From Candidatus Zixiibacteriota bacterium (GTDB lineage: Bacteria > Zixibacteria > MSB-5A5 > GN15 > PGXB01), in contig JBFMEF010000169.1 of the NCBI GenBank assembly GCA_040753495.1, positions 1-33,442 on the forward strand: 33,442 nt of DNA, written 5' to 3'. The position numbers were made by a program, and so were the translations under genes. The notes below the pieces were generated by a model, which saw nothing but the letters and a program-made list of their open reading frames with translations, made no database searches and had not been told where the DNA came from. Numbering within the stretch: the first letter of the stretch is position 1; each line of letters begins with the position of its first letter. Shown piece after piece: positions 7,269-16,017 of this stretch.

Positions 7269-9476
7269 ATGCCAAAAGCCTTTATGCTGATTTACGCCGC
7301 GGTTTTTGTAGTCATCGCGGGGGTCGCTCCGGTACGGGCGGAAACAAGCGCGGAATTCCACGGTTGGATGTCGTACACTTCGACCAAGGAAGTTCGGCAC
7401 CTTGACTTTTTTGACGACTCTCTTCAGGTAGTTACATACGGCGGGTGGCTGAAGATTGACCCGCTCAGCGGTGGAATGCGAAAGCTCACCAATGCTTCCG
7501 GCATCGGCACCAATGACCTGCATTATGTTATGAAGGATATTGCCGGAAATGTCTGGCTGGCCGGCTACGGGCGGCTCATTAAGCAGAGTGACGGCAATTT
7601 TACCCCTTATCTGTTTTTCGACCGCGACAACAATCTGATAACTATCTATACGATTGAAGATGACGGCGACCAGTTATGGCTGGGGACATCGCGCGGACTT
7701 TATCTCTTTTCGAAACAGGTCAATGGCGGGCAGATTGAAGATTTCTATTTTCGCTTTGGAGGGATTAATCCGGAGCCGTCAGTTTATGACATTATGATTG
7801 ATGGCGACAGTATCTGGCTTGCCACCTCCGGCGGTATGGCGGTGGCGAATAAATCGAATCCTGACCTGCTCAAATCGTACATCAACTGGCAGAGTTTCAA
7901 TACCAACAATTTTCCGGTGCTGGCGGTCGATACCGTTCGCGCCCTGGCTCTATATCGCGACACGGTACATCTCGGCACCACCCGCAGCGCCTTCAAATTG
8001 TCCCTGTCTGCCATCGATACCACTTTCACCCGTCTATCGACCCGACTTCCTATCTCCGTGCGGAAAATGACCCTGGAGGGGGATTCGCTATTCATTTACT
8101 CATCAGGGGGGTTCTTTATTAAGCATGGCGCCGCTATCTACTGGAACAATACTCCGTCTCTTCCCAATTATAATTTTGCCGCGGGACGGCTGGTCGGCTC
8201 GCAGCACTGGCTCGGGATGGCGCGGGATGGTTTATATCTGGGTGATCTGACCACGTATGAAAAGTTCAACGATGAAGGATTGCCGGGCAATAACGTGTCC
8301 GCTCTCTCTACCAGCGCCGCCGGAAATGTGGTGGGATGTTTTGACCGCAACGGCGCCGCGGTCTTTGACGGCCAGGGGTGGAGCGGTATCAATCTCAGTC
8401 TCCGGGAATGGGCGACCTCGACGGTCCAGGACCTGCTTGAAAATATCTGGCTGGCGGCCTGGGGAGACGGGCTCTTTCAGGTTACCCCGGACAGCATTAT
8501 AAGATATAATGAAGCCAATTCCACCCTGCGCGGTGTTATCGAAGCCCACGATTATGTAGTAGTGAGGGACTTGGCTGTAAGTTCATCCTACCTGTACGCC
8601 TGCCAGTTTATCTCCCGCGAGAATAACAATGTATCCATAATGAACCTCTATAACCGCTCACAGTGGATATCTTTCGGGATGTCGGATGGGGTGATGATGG
8701 AGGGGGCTTTGTCGATAGACTTCACTGACCGATATTTCGCGGTCGGCACCGAAAACAACGGCGTCTTCTATTATCACTATGGGACAAATCCTTTTGACAA
8801 GAATGATGATTCGGCGGTAAATTTTCGCGAAGACAACAGCCGTCTCGGCTCCAATAATGTCAATGTCGTCCGCTTCGACCGCAACGGCATTCTCTGGGTC
8901 GGCACCAAGTATGGTCTGTCTCGTTACGACCCCGGCATAGAGCGGTTTATCAATGTGCTTCTCCCTGCCGACTTTGGACCGGAAGTGACCGCCCTGGCAT
9001 TTGACCGTCGCGGCAATATCTGGATGGGTTCGCGGCGGGGGCTGGCGAAATATAATTCAGTCAGCGGCACCATTGATGTCTATACCACACTGAATTCCGG
9101 CCTGGCGGATAATATCATCAATGCCCTGATGATTAACCCGGTGACTAATGATGTCTGGGTGGGCACTCCTGCCGGAGTCTCCCGGCTGAGTTCGCCCATC
9201 GGCGCGCCAACGTCTGATATAACGCAGGTAATCGCTTTTCCCAATCCATTCCGGGTAAGCGGGAACGGGGAGTTTCTCTCTTTCAATTATAATGGTGAGG
9301 CGACTGTCAGGATTTTTACGGCATCAGGGGAGAAAGTCCGAGAATTTAATATTAATATTCCCTGGGACGGAAAAAATCAGCAGGGTCAGCCGCTGGCAAC
9401 CGGGGTGTATCTTTTTCTTTTGACCGCCGAGGATGGCTCGGTGGGGCGCGGCAAAATTCTATTGATACGGGAATAA
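7269..9476 (+). CDS. Exported two-component-regulator-type beta-propeller protein with sorting-like tail
   Basis: 735 residues from ATG 7269. A frame-consistent TTG at 7233 would add 12 residues, but it coincides with the predicted -35 and puts extra residues before a clean signal peptide (MPKAFMLIYAAVFVVIAGV, cleavage near APVRA). The body is made of Reg_prop-type blades: WLAGYGRL near 95, LWLGTSRGLYLF near 137, IWLATSGGMAV near 181, HWLGMARDGLY near 313, IWLAAWGDGLF near 393, LWVGTKYGLSRYD near 542, IWMGSRRGLAKYN near 584 and VWVGTPAGVSRLS near 629. The last 80 residues (FPNPF, VRIFTASGEKV, GVYLFLL, ending LLIRE) form a FlgD-like or type IX-like tail. There is no kinase or DNA-binding domain, so it is a stand-alone surface or periplasmic propeller. 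Its stop overlaps the next start (TAATG). The ligand is unknown. Confidence 0.85.
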   Translation: MPKAFMLIYAAVFVVIAGVAPVRAETSAEFHGWMSYTSTKEVRHLDFFDDSLQVVTYGGWLKIDPLSGGMRKLTNASGIGTNDLHYVMKDIAGNVWLAGYGRLIKQSDGNFTPYLFFDRDNNLITIYTIEDDGDQLWLGTSRGLYLFSKQVNGGQIEDFYFRFGGINPEPSVYDIMIDGDSIWLATSGGMAVANKSNPDLLKSYINWQSFNTNNFPVLAVDTVRALALYRDTVHLGTTRSAFKLSLSAIDTTFTRLSTRLPISVRKMTLEGDSLFIYSSGGFFIKHGAAIYWNNTPSLPNYNFAAGRLVGSQHWLGMARDGLYLGDLTTYEKFNDEGLPGNNVSALSTSAAGNVVGCFDRNGAAVFDGQGWSGINLSLREWATSTVQDLLENIWLAAWGDGLFQVTPDSIIRYNEANSTLRGVIEAHDYVVVRDLAVSSSYLYACQFISRENNNVSIMNLYNRSQWISFGMSDGVMMEGALSIDFTDRYFAVGTENNGVFYYHYGTNPFDKNDDSAVNFREDNSRLGSNNVNVVRFDRNGILWVGTKYGLSRYDPGIERFINVLLPADFGPEVTALAFDRRGNIWMGSRRGLAKYNSVSGTIDVYTTLNSGLADNIINALMINPVTNDVWVGTPAGVSRLSSPIGAPTSDITQVIAFPNPFRVSGNGEFLSFNYNGEATVRIFTASGEKVREFNINIPWDGKNQQGQPLATGVYLFLLTAEDGSVGRGKILLIRE

Positions 9477-10414
9477 TGCCCTTCACCACTTTTTCAATCG
9501 CCGAAATTCCGCGCGCGAAGTGGGCAGAGCTCAGCGCCGGCTCTCTTTTTTCGTCGCCGGAATTCACATCACTCTGGACGACGGTCGGAGGCGCTCCCAT
9601 TTTTTTTGCCGACGAGGATAATGGAGGATTAAGAGCCGGTATGGCAGCGATCTCTTTCGGCAGCGGTTTTGGCAAGCGGCTCCGCTCCATGCCGGAGGGG
9701 CTTTACGGAGGACCTTTTTACAATAGTACCGTGAGCGAGAGTGATAGAAATAGATTTGTATCGTCTTTGGTTCATTATCTGCGGCCCCGGCGGTACATGA
9801 GAGCCGATATTTTCAATCCGGCAGAGGTAATTATTAACCGGGCATTCCGCCGACGGGAACATTCCACCCAGATTCTCGACCTTATGGCTCCCTTATCTGC
9901 CGATTCCAAACGGGAGACGGAAATTCGCCACGGAATGAAGCAAGGGGGGGAAGTCGCCGCTTTTGAATATGACCGATACTCCGAGCAATTCTTTCGTCTG
10001 GCAAGAGCCAATCTGCAGCGGTCAGGCAGGAAACTGAAACTTACTCCGCAGTTTTTCGAGAGACTATATTCTCTCTCTCAGCAAGATGAGCGCATTCTGT
10101 GGCTGATGGTGAGCAAGAAGGAAAGGCTGGCGGCGTCACATATTTACCTGGTCGAAAGAAATCAGATGCTCTACTGGCAGAGTTGTTTTGACCGGGAGTT
10201 CTCCGACTTAAAACCCAACTATCTGATGCTTGACTACGCTATTCGTTGGGCGCGCGCCCGGGGACTTAAATATTTCAATTTTGGCGCTTCTCCGTCCGGA
10301 GCCGAGACATTGATACAGTTCAAGAGCAGTTGGGGCGGAGTACAAACCCCTTATTTTTTCTATACCTATAAGAATCTTCTGGGGAAGCTTTACTATCGCG
10401 GGAAGAGGGCATGA
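9476..10414 (+). CDS. FemAB/GNAT-like (BioF2-type) acyltransferase-fold protein
   Basis: A 312-residue soluble protein with no signal peptide. The C-terminal half (about 148-293) fits the acetyltransferase_6/FemAB fold: a basic stretch LARANLQRSGRKLKL, then ASHIYLVERNQMLYWQSCFDREF, then LMLDYAIRWARARGLKYFNFGAS and IQFKSSWGG, the characteristic end of these proteins. The family includes enzymes that pass aminoacyl groups from tRNA to peptidoglycan precursors and many of unknown role in exopolysaccharide or exosortase loci. The ATG overlaps the propeller stop by one base, and its own stop overlaps the next glycosyltransferase by four, so all are in one operon. Substrate is unknown; modification of an envelope glycan or precursor is inference from the neighbours. 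Confidence 0.75.
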   Translation: MPFTTFSIAEIPRAKWAELSAGSLFSSPEFTSLWTTVGGAPIFFADEDNGGLRAGMAAISFGSGFGKRLRSMPEGLYGGPFYNSTVSESDRNRFVSSLVHYLRPRRYMRADIFNPAEVIINRAFRRREHSTQILDLMAPLSADSKRETEIRHGMKQGGEVAAFEYDRYSEQFFRLARANLQRSGRKLKLTPQFFERLYSLSQQDERILWLMVSKKERLAASHIYLVERNQMLYWQSCFDREFSDLKPNYLMLDYAIRWARARGLKYFNFGASPSGAETLIQFKSSWGGVQTPYFFYTYKNLLGKLYYRGKRA

Positions 10415-11487
10415 AACTCCTGATGCTCGCCGATGGCCGCTCGGTGCACTCGGCCCGTTATCTGGCCGAGATGAAACGAAACGGCGTTGAGATAACAATG
10501 GCGTCGCTGGAGCCGGGGGAGCCGGTGGACAAGAATCTCAAGCGGATAAGCGGGATTAATTTTCTTGATTACCTTCTTTGCGCCGGTGAGATTAGCCGTC
10601 TGGCGAAAGTCTTGAAGCCCGATATAATCAATCCCCACTTCGCTTCAGGTTACGGATTCTCTACCGCCTTTGCCGGTTTGCATAGCAGGTTTCCGGTCAT
10701 CCTTCATTGCCTCGGCTCTGATATCCTGATATCTCCAACCAAATCCGCACTTCACCGCGCCCGTGTCCGATATGCGTTGAAGCAGTCCGACCATATTATT
10801 GTCGATTCCGCCTACCTTGGTGAACAGGTTAGAGGGCTGGGTTACAGAGAGGATATTGCGATCATCCCCTGGGGGCTGGAGGATGAATATTTTTTGCTCT
10901 TTGAGAAAAAGATTGCAGATAAACCGTTTGACAGCACACCTCTGAAAATAATTGTCCCGCGACCGCACAACAAAATATACAATAACCGCTTCATCATTGA
11001 GTCATTAGCCGGTATCTTGAAAAAGGGTAACCTTATTATAACCTTTCCCGATTGGGGTGATGAGGTGTCGATATTTCGAGAAGCGGTCGAACGGCTTGGA
11101 ATCGGAGAGGCGGTACGGTTCTACGGCCGGTTATCCCGAAAGGAATTTATCCCGTATTATGCATCGTTTGATATCTATCTTTCGGCATCATTATCTGATT
11201 CTTCTCCGGCTTCACTTCTGGAGGCGATGGGTATCGGGCTCTTTCCGATAGTAGCGGACATTCCGGGTGTGCGGGAATGGGTTGGAAAGACCAACGGCGT
11301 CCTCTTTGACCCCCGTGACCCCGCGAGTCTGCAGGGTGCGGTTGAAAAACTGCTCAACGATAGCTATCCTGTGGAGAAGATTCTGGAGAGCAATCATAGG
11401 ATGGCGGCGTCAAAGGCGCGCTTCAGCGACAATATCGCCGCCACCATCAAGGTGATGGAAAGGATAATAGCCCGTCGTGCCGGATAA
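10411..11487 (+). CDS. GT4-family glycosyltransferase
   Basis: A 358-residue GT-B fold enzyme. The N-terminal Rossmann half begins LLMLADGRSVHSARYL, with an ADG-SxHxxR pattern common in GT4, and shows PDIINPHFASGYGF and LHCLGSDIL (about 96-105). The C-terminal half has IIVPRPHNKIYN, the beta-strand FYGRLSRKEFIPYYASFDIYLSAS and then DSSPASLLEAMGIGLFPIVAD, whose SLLEAM segment holds the conserved donor-binding Glu of the E-x7-E region. Length is typical. It begins inside the stop of the FemAB-like gene (ATGA) and overlaps the next glycosyltransferase by 11 bases. It would act in the cytosol on a lipid-linked or protein acceptor; the sugar and acceptor cannot be read from sequence. Confidence 0.85.
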   Translation: MKLLMLADGRSVHSARYLAEMKRNGVEITMASLEPGEPVDKNLKRISGINFLDYLLCAGEISRLAKVLKPDIINPHFASGYGFSTAFAGLHSRFPVILHCLGSDILISPTKSALHRARVRYALKQSDHIIVDSAYLGEQVRGLGYREDIAIIPWGLEDEYFLLFEKKIADKPFDSTPLKIIVPRPHNKIYNNRFIIESLAGILKKGNLIITFPDWGDEVSIFREAVERLGIGEAVRFYGRLSRKEFIPYYASFDIYLSASLSDSSPASLLEAMGIGLFPIVADIPGVREWVGKTNGVLFDPRDPASLQGAVEKLLNDSYPVEKILESNHRMAASKARFSDNIAATIKVMERIIARRAG

Positions 11488-12721
11488 GAAAATTCTGCTG
11501 ATTTCGTACTATTTCCCGCCGCTCGGGATGGGGGGAGTCTCAAGAGCGACGGTGCTTCATCGCTATCTTCCCCAATACGGCTATCAGGTCTTTACGCTAA
11601 CGGTTAAGCCGATTCTCTATCCGGAATATGACCACTCCCGACTGGCATCGCTGAACCAGGACAATATTATTCGTGCCGGTTCGCTGGATCCGGCGCGGCT
11701 GTTATTTCTGATGGGAAAGAGGAAAACCACCGGCAGATTGATAGATAAAGCCAGGAGTTCTTTTCTCTTTCAGACGCCCGATTCCAAGCGATTCTGGAAC
11801 ATCTTCGCCTATCGCCGGGCAGTCTCCCTCATCAGAGATAAGCAGATTGCCGCGGTTATCAGTACTTCACCTCCCCCCTCAGCCCATATAATCGGACAAA
11901 GACTTAAAAAAGAACTGGGAGTTTTCTGGATGGCCGATTTCCGCGACCTCTGGCTCTCTCTGCCGATTGAGGAGCATTATCGTTCTACCCGCGCCAGAAC
12001 CTATTCCCAAAAACTGAAGGAAGCGATTGTCACCGATGCCGATGCGGTGGTCGCCGTAAATAATGATATCCGGAGATACCTCGGAAGGGGAGAGGTGATA
12101 ATGAACGGCGCCGAAGCGGAGATTCGAGAACTGTGGCAGGAATCATCACCATCTGAAAGCGATTGTTTCACCATAGGAATACTTGGCACTATTAATCATC
12201 TCTGCCCGGTCGAACGACTTTTCGCCGCGGTGGCAGAACTGGATAAGAAAAAGCCTGAACTGGGGAAAAAAGTGCGCCTGCTTCATGTCGGCCACTCGGA
12301 AACAAAGTCTATGCAGTCTCTTGTGGATAAATTCAATATTGGTGACAGATTCAAGGGTACAGGGTATCTTCCTCATAATGAGGCAATAACAGCGCTTGGT
12401 GTCGCCGATATGCTTTTTTTCTCTGTGGGGAAATTCTCGGAATATAATATTCTGCCGGGGCGGATATTCGATTACCTTCTATCCGGCAAACCGATTCTGT
12501 CAGACGTCCCCGCCGGCTCCGATGCGGAGAAGTTGCTTAAGGAATATCCGGGCATCTCGATTGTCACCCATGGAGAGATTGGCGCTATTGCCGAAGCGCT
12601 GGAAGACCTTGCTACGAAGCGGCATCCGGCTCTGCCCCTTCCCGAGACATATTATTCAAGGTTCACTACCAAAGCCCTGGCTGCCAAGTTCGCCGAACTG
12701 CTGGACAGTAATTTGAAATGA
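11477..12721 (+). CDS. GT4-type glycosyltransferase
   Basis: A 414-residue GT-B protein starting at GTG 11477, inside the previous gene. The N-terminus ILLISYYFPPLGMGGVSR (residues 5-22) is the donor-half signature of a GT4 subgroup common in polysaccharide loci. VISTSPPPSAHIIG and MADFRDLWLSLP follow near 130-160. The C-terminal half includes IGILGTINHLCPVERLF, LLHVGHSETKSMQSL, FKGTGYLPHNEAITALGVADMLFFSVG and ILPGRIFDYLLSGKPILSDVP, where the KIFDYL/GKPIL-type segment fits the nucleotide-sugar site. It overlaps its neighbours by 11 and 4 bases, so co-translation is likely. Substrate is unknown. Confidence 0.82.
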   Translation: MPDKKILLISYYFPPLGMGGVSRATVLHRYLPQYGYQVFTLTVKPILYPEYDHSRLASLNQDNIIRAGSLDPARLLFLMGKRKTTGRLIDKARSSFLFQTPDSKRFWNIFAYRRAVSLIRDKQIAAVISTSPPPSAHIIGQRLKKELGVFWMADFRDLWLSLPIEEHYRSTRARTYSQKLKEAIVTDADAVVAVNNDIRRYLGRGEVIMNGAEAEIRELWQESSPSESDCFTIGILGTINHLCPVERLFAAVAELDKKKPELGKKVRLLHVGHSETKSMQSLVDKFNIGDRFKGTGYLPHNEAITALGVADMLFFSVGKFSEYNILPGRIFDYLLSGKPILSDVPAGSDAEKLLKEYPGISIVTHGEIGAIAEALEDLATKRHPALPLPETYYSRFTTKALAAKFAELLDSNLK

Positions 12722-13590
12722 ATCATTCGGAATCGATATCAATTATTGTCATCAGTTTCAACGGCGCCGCTTTTATTGAGGAGTGCCTGCGGACTATAAT
12801 GGCATCAGTCGGGACAATTCAAAATCAGTTAATAGTGGTCGATAACGGCTCCACCGATGATACCTTGGCAATAATAAAATCCCGGTTCCCCAAGGTTACG
12901 GTAATCGCCAACGAGAAGAATCGCGGCTTTGCCGCGGCTGTCAATCAGGGGCTCGATACCGCCGCCGGCGAGTATATTCTTCTTCTCAATCAGGATATTC
13001 GCGTACAAGGCGACAGTATCCCGCGTCTGATGAAAAGGCTTAAAGAAGATTCCCGTATCGGGGTGATAGGCCCTAAATTTGACAATTTTGAGGGGAGACT
13101 CTTGAAATCGGCCCGCGCCTTTCCCCGACATCGCGACCTTCTGTTTGAATTGTGCGGGTTATCCTATCTTTTCCCTCGCTCGAAGATTTTTTCCAGATGG
13201 AAGATGGGATGGTTCGACCATGAAGAAGAAAAGGAAGTAGAGCAGCCGATGGGGGCGGCAATGATGTTTCGCCGGTCGCTGGTGGAAGAGGTGGGGAGAT
13301 TTGATGAATCGTTTCCGATATTTTTTAACGATGTCGATTTTTGCCGTCGGGTGGTTGAGGCTGGATACCGCAATCTCTATTATCCGGAAGCGGTGATAGA
13401 GCATTTCGTGGGGGGCTCTACTTCGCGACGTCGGGCGGCGATGGTTTTTGAATCGCATCGCTCCATGTACCGCTATTTCTTAAAGTACAGCCGCGGATTT
13501 TTTGAGGAGTTGCTCTCCCACCTCTGTGGATTTCTACTGCTTCTAGCCGCCCTGGTCCGGGCGGTTGTCTCCCCTTTTCATCGGAAGTAA
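12718..13590 (+). CDS. GT2 glycosyltransferase, rhamnosyltransferase-like
   Basis: A 290-residue GT-A enzyme. Motifs are ISIIVISFNGAAFIEECL (residues 7-24), VVDNGSTDDT (about 40-49), NRGFAAAVNQGL (about 69-80) and LLLNQDIRV (about 90-98), whose Asp is the metal-binding position; then PMGAAMMFRRSLVEEVGRFDESFPIFFNDVDFCRRV, the acceptor-side ED-like region. This pattern is that of WbbL/RfbF-like enzymes, which often add rhamnose to lipid-linked glycans. A hydrophobic stretch at about 267-285 near the C-terminus could anchor it to the inner membrane. The ATG overlaps the previous stop (ATGA). Its stop codon directly abuts the stop of the opposing peptidase gene with no base between. The family call is firm; rhamnose is a guess. 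Confidence 0.84.
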   Translation: MNHSESISIIVISFNGAAFIEECLRTIMASVGTIQNQLIVVDNGSTDDTLAIIKSRFPKVTVIANEKNRGFAAAVNQGLDTAAGEYILLLNQDIRVQGDSIPRLMKRLKEDSRIGVIGPKFDNFEGRLLKSARAFPRHRDLLFELCGLSYLFPRSKIFSRWKMGWFDHEEEKEVEQPMGAAMMFRRSLVEEVGRFDESFPIFFNDVDFCRRVVEAGYRNLYYPEAVIEHFVGGSTSRRRAAMVFESHRSMYRYFLKYSRGFFEELLSHLCGFLLLLAALVRAVVSPFHRK

Positions 13591-15915
13591 TCACTTCAAG
13601 AGAATCATCTTTCGGGTCGCCTGATTTTGTCCGGCGCTCAGGCGGTAGAAATAGATGCCGGAGGGGAGCGCTTTTCCCTCTGAGTCATTTCCCATCCAGT
13701 CTATGACATGTTCGCCGGCCGGCTGTGCCGCCAGAGAATGATGGAAAACCTGTTCCCCAAGAAGATTATAGACTTTAAATGTCACCGCCGCTCTAAATGG
13801 CAGCGAATAAGGAATTCTGGTCGTGCCATTGAACGGATTGGGGAAATTCTGATGGAGAGAAAACTCCGCCGGCAGCAGACCATCTTCTTCCCCGGTAAAG
13901 TCGGACGCTATGGAGGGAACATACTCCCGGATGGCCACAGCGAATCCTTCTTTCACGGCGGCTATGGTATATTTCTTCTCGAAGTCAAGGGGATAGGTAA
14001 TCACGAAATTTCCGGAATGGTCGCTTTCGCCCTGCTGCAGAATTACTCCCTGCTCGGATAGCGTCACCGCGGCGCCGCTGACAACGGTTCCTTCAGAATG
14101 AAGACTCACCAGAAAGCGCTCTTCCCCCTGGCGGTAAATATCGATGGCAATATCCTGCGGCGCCGCGCGGTACAGCGTTAATGCCGGGTCGCCGTAATAG
14201 TTCTGTCCGTAAATTATGTCTCGCAAATAGGTATGCTCCAGCCAGGAAAGGTACATCGCCCGCGCCGGGGAGTTCTGAGCCTCGGCGAAAAGTTTCTCCA
14301 TAAATGATTCCTGGAGAAGATAACTGGAATAGACCCAGCCCCAACGGGTATTGGCAACCATACCGATCGCCCCTGATGATTCCGCCGCCAGAAGCATCTC
14401 CACGAAGGAATAATCGACAGAATCACCGTACAACGTGTCGAGGTCGTAGCCGCCGACATCGCAGGAAAGGGAGTAGTAAAAAGAAGTTCTGCCGTTGGGA
14501 GCAAGGTTAAGAAGACTCCCGTTGCCGCCGCTTTGAGGAGTGCTGAGAATATAAGAGACCGGCCGCCCCAGGTAGTTGGCGGACTTAACCACAAAACCAT
14601 CGACCCGCCCATGCGCGATAATGTTTATAATGCCATACCCGTCACTAATCCTGGCGATGGAGCTGAACCCGTCGGGGTTGCTCGGATTCAGGTCATCACC
14701 GGAGGGATACTCCACTCCCCACGAGGTATCGACTTCAATATTACCCGGAAGCGCCTCGGCTATGGCGCCATGCTGCCCCCCTTCCGGATAATCGCGCATC
14801 TCATCGGAGCAGAAGAAGAGATGACGGTTTAGGTATGCGTAGTCGCCTTTACCGGGTTCCCGATAATACTGAATCAGCTTATCAATATATCTGGCCACGG
14901 CCGAGGAATCTTTCAAGGGGACTCTTCCCACCAGAATCTCCGGATAGAGGTCGGGAGCGTCCTGATTAGGCTCACCCCAGTTATGGTCGCCGTCTTTATC
15001 CCATTCGCCGCTCAGGTCAGCATAGTACAGGTCGGAGGGCAACAGTTCATATCGGCTGGCCGGGGCAACGATACAGTTATAGTAAACAAGATAGCGGGTC
15101 GGAACCAGGGTCTGGTCGCCGCCAAGCAGAAGATACCGCCCGCCTGCCTGATAGAACTCCTTCAGATAGTTGCGAAGTTTTTCTGCGGCATCAACCCCCG
15201 GATATGCCGTCACAACGCTGTCAACCAGCGCTACGGAGGCGGTAATGCCCAGGCTTCTTTTGAATGACGCCAGCCTTTCATATTCAGCTTGAAGTCTCCG
15301 GTCGGTGACTATCAGATACTCTATTCCGATTGGAAGTCCCCGGACTCCCTCTGTTTGAGAGTTTTTCAAAGAGCGCGGCAACGGCTCACCGCCGGAGAAT
15401 TTTGAAAATACCTCGGTGATTCTCAGCGGCTCTTGAGTCAGAGAGGGGATGTCAATCTCTTTCGCCATAACCAGAATCCCGTCTCTCCCAACGGTAAGAG
15501 GAAGGAGGGAAAGGGCAGTAACTTTTTTTCCATCGAATTCGAGACGCTCTATATTAAATACCGCTTTGGTAATATCCCCGGTGCGACTCTCTGGCGCCCT
15601 GTTTTCTTTATCTATGGAGGTGACGGCGTTATCAAACTGCCGCAGGTGTGACGGTACCGCGCCCCAGTCTGTCAGAGTATCATAGAGAATGGTGAAGGCG
15701 GATTCATTAAGTCCAATATTTCCCTCCCAGTATAAAGTCATAAGCGGAAGAGAAAGCGAGGAGTTTACGGCAAGCTCTTTGGCGCCGGGATAAGAGAAAT
15801 GGTAACCATCCCGGGATTTTTCCAGAAGCGCAGGATGAAAACGCAGGACCGCGCCGTGCAATGAGGAGGTTACCGCTATTACCATCCACAAACAGAGCCA
15901 TTTCCCCGACCGCAT
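13591..15915 (-). CDS. Gingipain-family (C25) cysteine peptidase with type IX-like C-terminal tail
   Basis: 774 residues from ATG 15915, chosen because AGGAG lies five bases upstream and a signal peptide follows (RSGKWLCLWMVIAVTSSLHG); the open frame reaches 16017 but the extra residues lack both. A propeptide-like region leads to the caspase-like C25 domain: EYLIVTDRRLQAEYERL, YLLLGGDQTLVPTRY, LYPEILVGRVP, then catalytic His435 in NIIAHGRVDGF and Cys485 in YYSLSCDVGG. Their 50-residue separation is wider than in RgpB. The tail from about residue 690 (FPNPFNGTTRIPY, VYNLLGEQVF, GIYFYRL, ending MILLK) is the FlgD-like/type IX sorting form. It is expected at the cell surface or outside. Convergent with the glycosyltransferase operon and divergent from mraZ. 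It may process other tailed proteins such as the propeller, but that is inference. Confidence 0.92.
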   Translation of the reverse strand: MRSGKWLCLWMVIAVTSSLHGAVLRFHPALLEKSRDGYHFSYPGAKELAVNSSLSLPLMTLYWEGNIGLNESAFTILYDTLTDWGAVPSHLRQFDNAVTSIDKENRAPESRTGDITKAVFNIERLEFDGKKVTALSLLPLTVGRDGILVMAKEIDIPSLTQEPLRITEVFSKFSGGEPLPRSLKNSQTEGVRGLPIGIEYLIVTDRRLQAEYERLASFKRSLGITASVALVDSVVTAYPGVDAAEKLRNYLKEFYQAGGRYLLLGGDQTLVPTRYLVYYNCIVAPASRYELLPSDLYYADLSGEWDKDGDHNWGEPNQDAPDLYPEILVGRVPLKDSSAVARYIDKLIQYYREPGKGDYAYLNRHLFFCSDEMRDYPEGGQHGAIAEALPGNIEVDTSWGVEYPSGDDLNPSNPDGFSSIARISDGYGIINIIAHGRVDGFVVKSANYLGRPVSYILSTPQSGGNGSLLNLAPNGRTSFYYSLSCDVGGYDLDTLYGDSVDYSFVEMLLAAESSGAIGMVANTRWGWVYSSYLLQESFMEKLFAEAQNSPARAMYLSWLEHTYLRDIIYGQNYYGDPALTLYRAAPQDIAIDIYRQGEERFLVSLHSEGTVVSGAAVTLSEQGVILQQGESDHSGNFVITYPLDFEKKYTIAAVKEGFAVAIREYVPSIASDFTGEEDGLLPAEFSLHQNFPNPFNGTTRIPYSLPFRAAVTFKVYNLLGEQVFHHSLAAQPAGEHVIDWMGNDSEGKALPSGIYFYRLSAGQNQATRKMILLK

Positions 15916-15945
15916 TTTCTCTCCTGTTTCAGTCTGAATTCTGTT

Positions 15946-15951
15946 TTTATA
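15946..15951 (-). promoter_or_regulatory. Possible -10 element of C25 peptidase gene
   Basis: TATAAA reads on the minus strand at 15951-15946. A start near 15939 would leave a leader of about 24 bases that holds the AGGAG before the ATG at 15915. I find no convincing -35 at the usual spacing. Confidence 0.25.
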
Positions 15952-16017
15952 ACTGCAACCGGTCTGCCGCCAGGTTCTGCCATTAAGCGAATCTGGCCAG
16001 GCGCAAGATGTTGTCAT

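Noticed and set aside
15916-16017. Longer start for the C25 peptidase
   Set aside because: The added 34 residues would bury the signal peptide, while ATG 15915 has AGGAG at ideal distance.
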